The notes under the pieces: generated by a model
Database searches by the model: none
What the model was told of the DNA's origin: nothing
What the model saw: only the letters and a program-made list of their open reading frames with translations
Assembly (NCBI GenBank): GCA_903897925.1
Contig: CAIUDG010000110.1
Coordinates: 1 to 32,823, forward strand
Source: an uncultured beta proteobacterium
GTDB taxonomy: Bacteria > Pseudomonadota > Gammaproteobacteria > Burkholderiales > Burkholderiaceae_C
Direction: 5' to 3'
Length of the DNA: 32,823 bases
Translations under genes and position numbers: made by a program
Part shown: positions 30,964 through 32,823 of the stretch, one piece after another
Layout: each line of letters opens with the position of its first letter
Position numbering within the stretch: position 1 is the first letter of the stretch

Positions 30964-31271
30964 CGAACTTTCTGACCTCCGCCAGGATAGCGCCAGCATT
31001 GCGCCAGGATAAAAACCCCGGGAACCCGCATGGCGCCAGCGTCGCCAGCGTCGCCAGCGTTGCGCTTCATCTTCTTAAAGAAAAAGGAGTAGGTATTAAA
31101 GGGAGGGGTAGAGACATAGATATAGAGAGGGCGTTGGCTTCCAACGCTGGCGACGCTGGCGACGCTGGCGGACCCTATATAAATCAACAACTTACGAGCA
31201 TCTCTATCCTGGCGCTATCGTGGCGCGGTGCTGGCGGACGCACTATCGGGGGCCACTATGACCCTGCATAA
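30960..31271 (+). CDS. Possible small ORF spanning the inverted repeat array
   Basis: A 103-residue frame starting MTNFLTSARIAPALRQDKNP at an ATG that overlaps the ATPase stop (ATGA), continuing the coupling pattern of the operon. It runs through both repeat arms, which translate as ASVASVASV and ASNAGDAGDAGG, and overlaps the next gene by 14 bp. The sequence looks driven by the DNA repeats and not by a fold, so it may be a translated leader or not a protein at all. No family is recognised. Confidence 0.35.
   Translation: MTNFLTSARIAPALRQDKNPGNPHGASVASVASVALHLLKEKGVGIKGRGRDIDIERALASNAGDAGDAGGPYINQQLTSISILALSWRGAGGRTIGGHYDPA
30980..31236. other. Putative replication origin: 12-box mirror-symmetric iteron array
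   Basis: Six CGCCAG boxes start at 30980, 30991, 31002 (11-bp period) and 31034, 31043, 31052 (9-bp period). Six inverted boxes (CTGGCG, one GTGGCG) start at 31147, 31156, 31165 (9-bp period) and 31209, 31220, 31231 (11-bp period). The order of the two triad types is mirrored around about 31102. The outer 34-bp arms (30978-31011 and 31205-31238) match at 28 of 34 positions when inverted. The array lies immediately behind primase and ATPase genes. P4-like and iteron replicons use comparable repeats as initiator sites, so an origin is the most economical reading, but this is inference. Confidence 0.6.
31034..31170. repeat. Perfect 28-bp inverted repeat of 9-bp units around an 81-nt purine-rich centre
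   Basis: 31034-31061 (three CGCCAGCGT units plus T) is an exact inverted match of 31143-31170 (AA plus units of CGCTGGCGA type). The 81-nt spacer contains a polypurine stretch at 31077-31131 (46 of 55 bases purine). As RNA it could form a 28-bp stem; as DNA the purine tract could be the easily unwound or triplex-prone centre of an origin. Confidence 0.9.
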
Positions 31272-31554
31272 GTCCGTTTTGCGCGTCATCAACGGCGCAA
31301 AGTCTATCGGCAAGCTGCCAGCCACACCAGCAACCGCACACCAACTGCAACAGGCAACCAAGCTAACGCCCCACGCGCTGGCCCACGCCCTAACGCTAGC
31401 AAGCTGGCACCGGGAACGCGTATGGAACCGCACGCCTGACCACCGCAGAAAGCTAACAGTCTGGTGGTGCCCGCCTGGAACAAGAGCACCCAGGACACGA
31501 CGCGGACGACCTATCACGAACGTCTTAGCCCTCATTGCAAATACACATTTTTAA
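31258..31554 (+). CDS. Small basic hypothetical protein of the element
   Basis: No family recognised. The 98-residue frame starts MTLHKSVLRVINGAKSIGKL, then an HTH-like helical part (ATAHQLQQATKLTPHALAHA). A basic, tryptophan-containing C-terminal half follows (SWHRERVWNRTPDHRRKLTV, then WWCPPGTRAPRTRRGRP). The basic charge and helices suggest nucleic-acid binding. The first ATG lies 20 bp beyond the repeat array, with a GGGGG stretch upstream as possible ribosome binding site. Overlap with the repeat-spanning frame is 14 bp. Gene reality is likely but not certain. Confidence 0.5.
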   Translation: MTLHKSVLRVINGAKSIGKLPATPATAHQLQQATKLTPHALAHALTLASWHRERVWNRTPDHRRKLTVWWCPPGTRAPRTRRGRPITNVLALIANTHF

Positions 31555-31568
31555 CCGGAGCCTAAACC

Positions 31569-32348
31569 ATGCAAATCAGCCTTGAGCCACTTCACAGCCA
31601 GCCCCAAGCCACCGCAGCGCCTATGCGTCCCGAAACACAAGGATTGACATCCGACCTTGCGCGCAGCGAATGGGGACATGCACAGAAGGAACGGCACACC
31701 AAGCGCAGCCAAGAACGCCACCAGAACTGGCGCTATCTGGAACGCCGTCCCTGCACCATCAAAGTCGAAATTACCGCTACTGACGGCAACACACATAAGT
31801 CCGTGTATCCGTGGCGGGTGCCACACGCAACGCTGCGCATCTTGCAGTGGGCGGTGACTGATACCCTCAAGGCATGCCAATCCCCCAAGGTGAGCGCCGT
31901 CATCGGCGGCGGGCAATGCGTTCCACAAGATATATTCAATTTCGCCAAGGACCAGGGCCTGCCACTTAGCTGCATGGACAATGAACCCATGTGCCGCGCG
32001 GTGAACGCGCTATGGTGGCCGCTGCGCAAGATTGACCACGCCTATATGGCGATGGAACACGCTATCGACGATGTTCAAGACTTCCATGCTGGCGATGAAG
32101 CCGCCACTCAGCGAGTGCTCGACGTTGCAGTTATTCAAGGGCGCGTCCGCCCCCACTGGAATTCCACACCGGGCGGTGAATCGTTCATTGCTGCCAATGA
32201 TGCCAGTCAGGACTTGCTCGACGCCATGAAGGAACTGCGTCAGACGCTGGCTACGCTCGCGGGCATGCTCACGGCGTCTGACATGGAAGTCGCTGTACGC
32301 CACACGGTAATTGACGCCATGGTGTTGGAAGCCTACCGCATCCGTTAG
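31569..32348 (+). CDS. Hypothetical protein of the mobile element (259 aa)
   Basis: I recognise no domain. The 259-residue protein starts with a disordered, Gln/Pro- and then Arg/His-rich segment (about 1-55, including AQKERHTKRSQERHQNWRYL). A mixed region follows with an apparent beta-strand pair and helix (CTIKVEITATDGNTHKSVYP, then WRVPHATLRILQWAVTDTL). Its C-terminal half is mostly helical (HAYMAMEHAIDDVQDFHAGD, then LLDAMKELRQTLATLAGML). Cysteines occur at KACQS, GGGQCVP, LSCMD and MCRAV without a clear zinc pattern. A CGGAG motif lies 9 bp before the ATG. Its length and even codon use argue for a real gene; the helical part could be an oligomerisation or partner-binding module. Confidence 0.65.
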   Translation: MQISLEPLHSQPQATAAPMRPETQGLTSDLARSEWGHAQKERHTKRSQERHQNWRYLERRPCTIKVEITATDGNTHKSVYPWRVPHATLRILQWAVTDTLKACQSPKVSAVIGGGQCVPQDIFNFAKDQGLPLSCMDNEPMCRAVNALWWPLRKIDHAYMAMEHAIDDVQDFHAGDEAATQRVLDVAVIQGRVRPHWNSTPGGESFIAANDASQDLLDAMKELRQTLATLAGMLTASDMEVAVRHTVIDAMVLEAYRIR

Positions 32349-32553
32349 CGCCCCAAGGTGGAAACCACGGACTCTCCCCTGCTAAATCAGGGTGTAGCGG
32401 TTGAGCCAGAAAAACAGTTTGCCAAGCAACATATGGACTCGCTTATCACGCAGTCTGCAGTGTCTTCCATGACGGTCATGCGGCGCTATGGTCTGATGGG
32501 GGCACGTTGGGTTCTGTCCCCGCTGCTATTGCGGCCTGTAGTTCCAGCCTCGC

Positions 32554-32823
32554 CTAGATGTTTTCGTGGGGGGTTATTGGCACCCTTCGCACGGTTCCAT
32601 TTTTCTCGGCAAGCATGGCCTTAACTGCTGCGCGGTGGGTTGTAAATACTTTAGCGTTAGATGGCCGTGCGGTATCGGCAGCAGCGTCAAGTTCCGCTAA
32701 GCGTGCCTGCATTGCCCTAACGGCAGCTACTTGCGCGGGTGATAAATCTTCGTTGGTCCCCATGGAGGGGATGATTGCTGCGCCTGCCTGGGAAACTGTC
32801 TGTGTCGCCTTGGCTAACTGTGG
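32554..32823 (-). CDS. C-terminal end of an unknown minus-strand gene (runs off right edge)
   Basis: The frame is open from the stop at 32554 to the window edge, giving at least 89 residues ending KNGTVRRVPITPHENI. The ATG at 32763 lacks any ribosome binding site, and translation upstream of it stays open and protein-like (QLAKATQTVSQAGAAIIPSM), so I take this as the tail of a larger protein. Ala-rich helices (DLSPAQVAAVRAMQARLAEL) suggest a coiled or helical domain. No family is recognised. The 205-bp gap 32349-32553 before it holds no clear gene, and transcription of the element turns around here. Confidence 0.5.
   Translation of the reverse strand, partial: PQLAKATQTVSQAGAAIIPSMGTNEDLSPAQVAAVRAMQARLAELDAAADTARPSNAKVFTTHRAAVKAMLAEKNGTVRRVPITPHENI

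Noticed and set aside
31034..31170. CRISPR array
   Set aside because: Repeat units are 9 bp without spacers and the second set is inverted; no cas genes are present.
31034..31170. Retron or MITE-type element
   Set aside because: No reverse transcriptase or transposase is nearby and no flanking target-site duplication is visible; the nested second pair of arms with a different period is unlike a simple terminal inverted repeat.
32358..32624. 88-residue plus-strand frame starting at a GTG
   Set aside because: The ribosome-binding-like AAGG directly abuts the GTG, its second half is antisense to the better supported minus-strand frame, and the C-terminal composition (Arg/Pro/Leu) looks non-coding.

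Overview
The left 25.5 kb is compact, GC-rich chromosomal DNA of a betaproteobacterium, most likely order Burkholderiales and plausibly close to Oxalobacteraceae. This is judged from protein character (two-domain ArgA, about 1,300-residue HrpA next to argA, CysB and siroheme genes, lysine/alanine-rich H1-like protein), not from a database search. The last 7.3 kb differs in base composition and codon use and reads as the left part of an integrated mobile element that entered at the 3' end of a tRNA-Ser gene.

Layout of the core region. Positions 1-1614 (minus) hold a TauE/SafE-type sulfite exporter and the first part of a siroheme nitrite/sulfite reductase. Positions 1670-4534 (minus) hold an overlapping set: ribokinase, nucleoside hydrolase, 2-oxoglutarate/Fe(II) oxygenase. 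Divergent from these, with 36 bp between start codons, run pseudouridine-5'-phosphate glycosidase, a BMP/PnrA-like nucleoside-binding protein and a Leu/Ile/Val-type binding protein (4571-7791). Next come MnmC with a decayed methyltransferase half and YggX (minus), DsbB (plus), a histone H1-like protein (minus), two small cysteine-containing proteins, an Old Yellow Enzyme reductase, ArgA (minus), HrpA (plus), a PLP aminotransferase overlapping CysB (minus), and LptF-LptG-CbiX joined by ATGA overlaps (minus). Facing these is PepA-HolC-small protein, joined by GTGA overlaps (plus), then tRNA-Ser(GGA).

Two functional themes recur. The sulfur theme comprises CysI, the exporter, CysB (regulator of sulfate assimilation) and CbiX (iron insertion into sirohydrochlorin, giving the CysI cofactor). 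The nucleoside theme comprises uptake proteins, a nucleoside hydrolase releasing ribose, ribokinase, and PsuG yielding uracil plus ribose-5-phosphate.

The mobile element (about 25.5 kb to beyond the right edge) starts with a P4-type integrase. After a 271-bp regulatory gap comes a chain of genes that overlap or abut by a few bases: an AlpA-like regulator/excisionase, an unknown protein, an archaeo-eukaryotic-type (PrimPol-like) primase and an AAA+/SF3-like replication ATPase. Directly after the ATPase lies the most striking structure in the window. Twelve CGCCAG-type boxes form a mirror-symmetric array (30980-31236): a triad at 11-bp period and a triad at 9-bp period on one side, then the same two triads inverted in reverse order. 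The inner triads form a perfect 28-bp inverted repeat around a polypurine centre. I interpret it as the element's replication origin, recognised by the adjacent primase/ATPase. Unknown genes follow, and a minus-strand gene runs off the edge. No phage structural genes or conjugation genes are visible, so satellite, prophage or other integrative element remains open.
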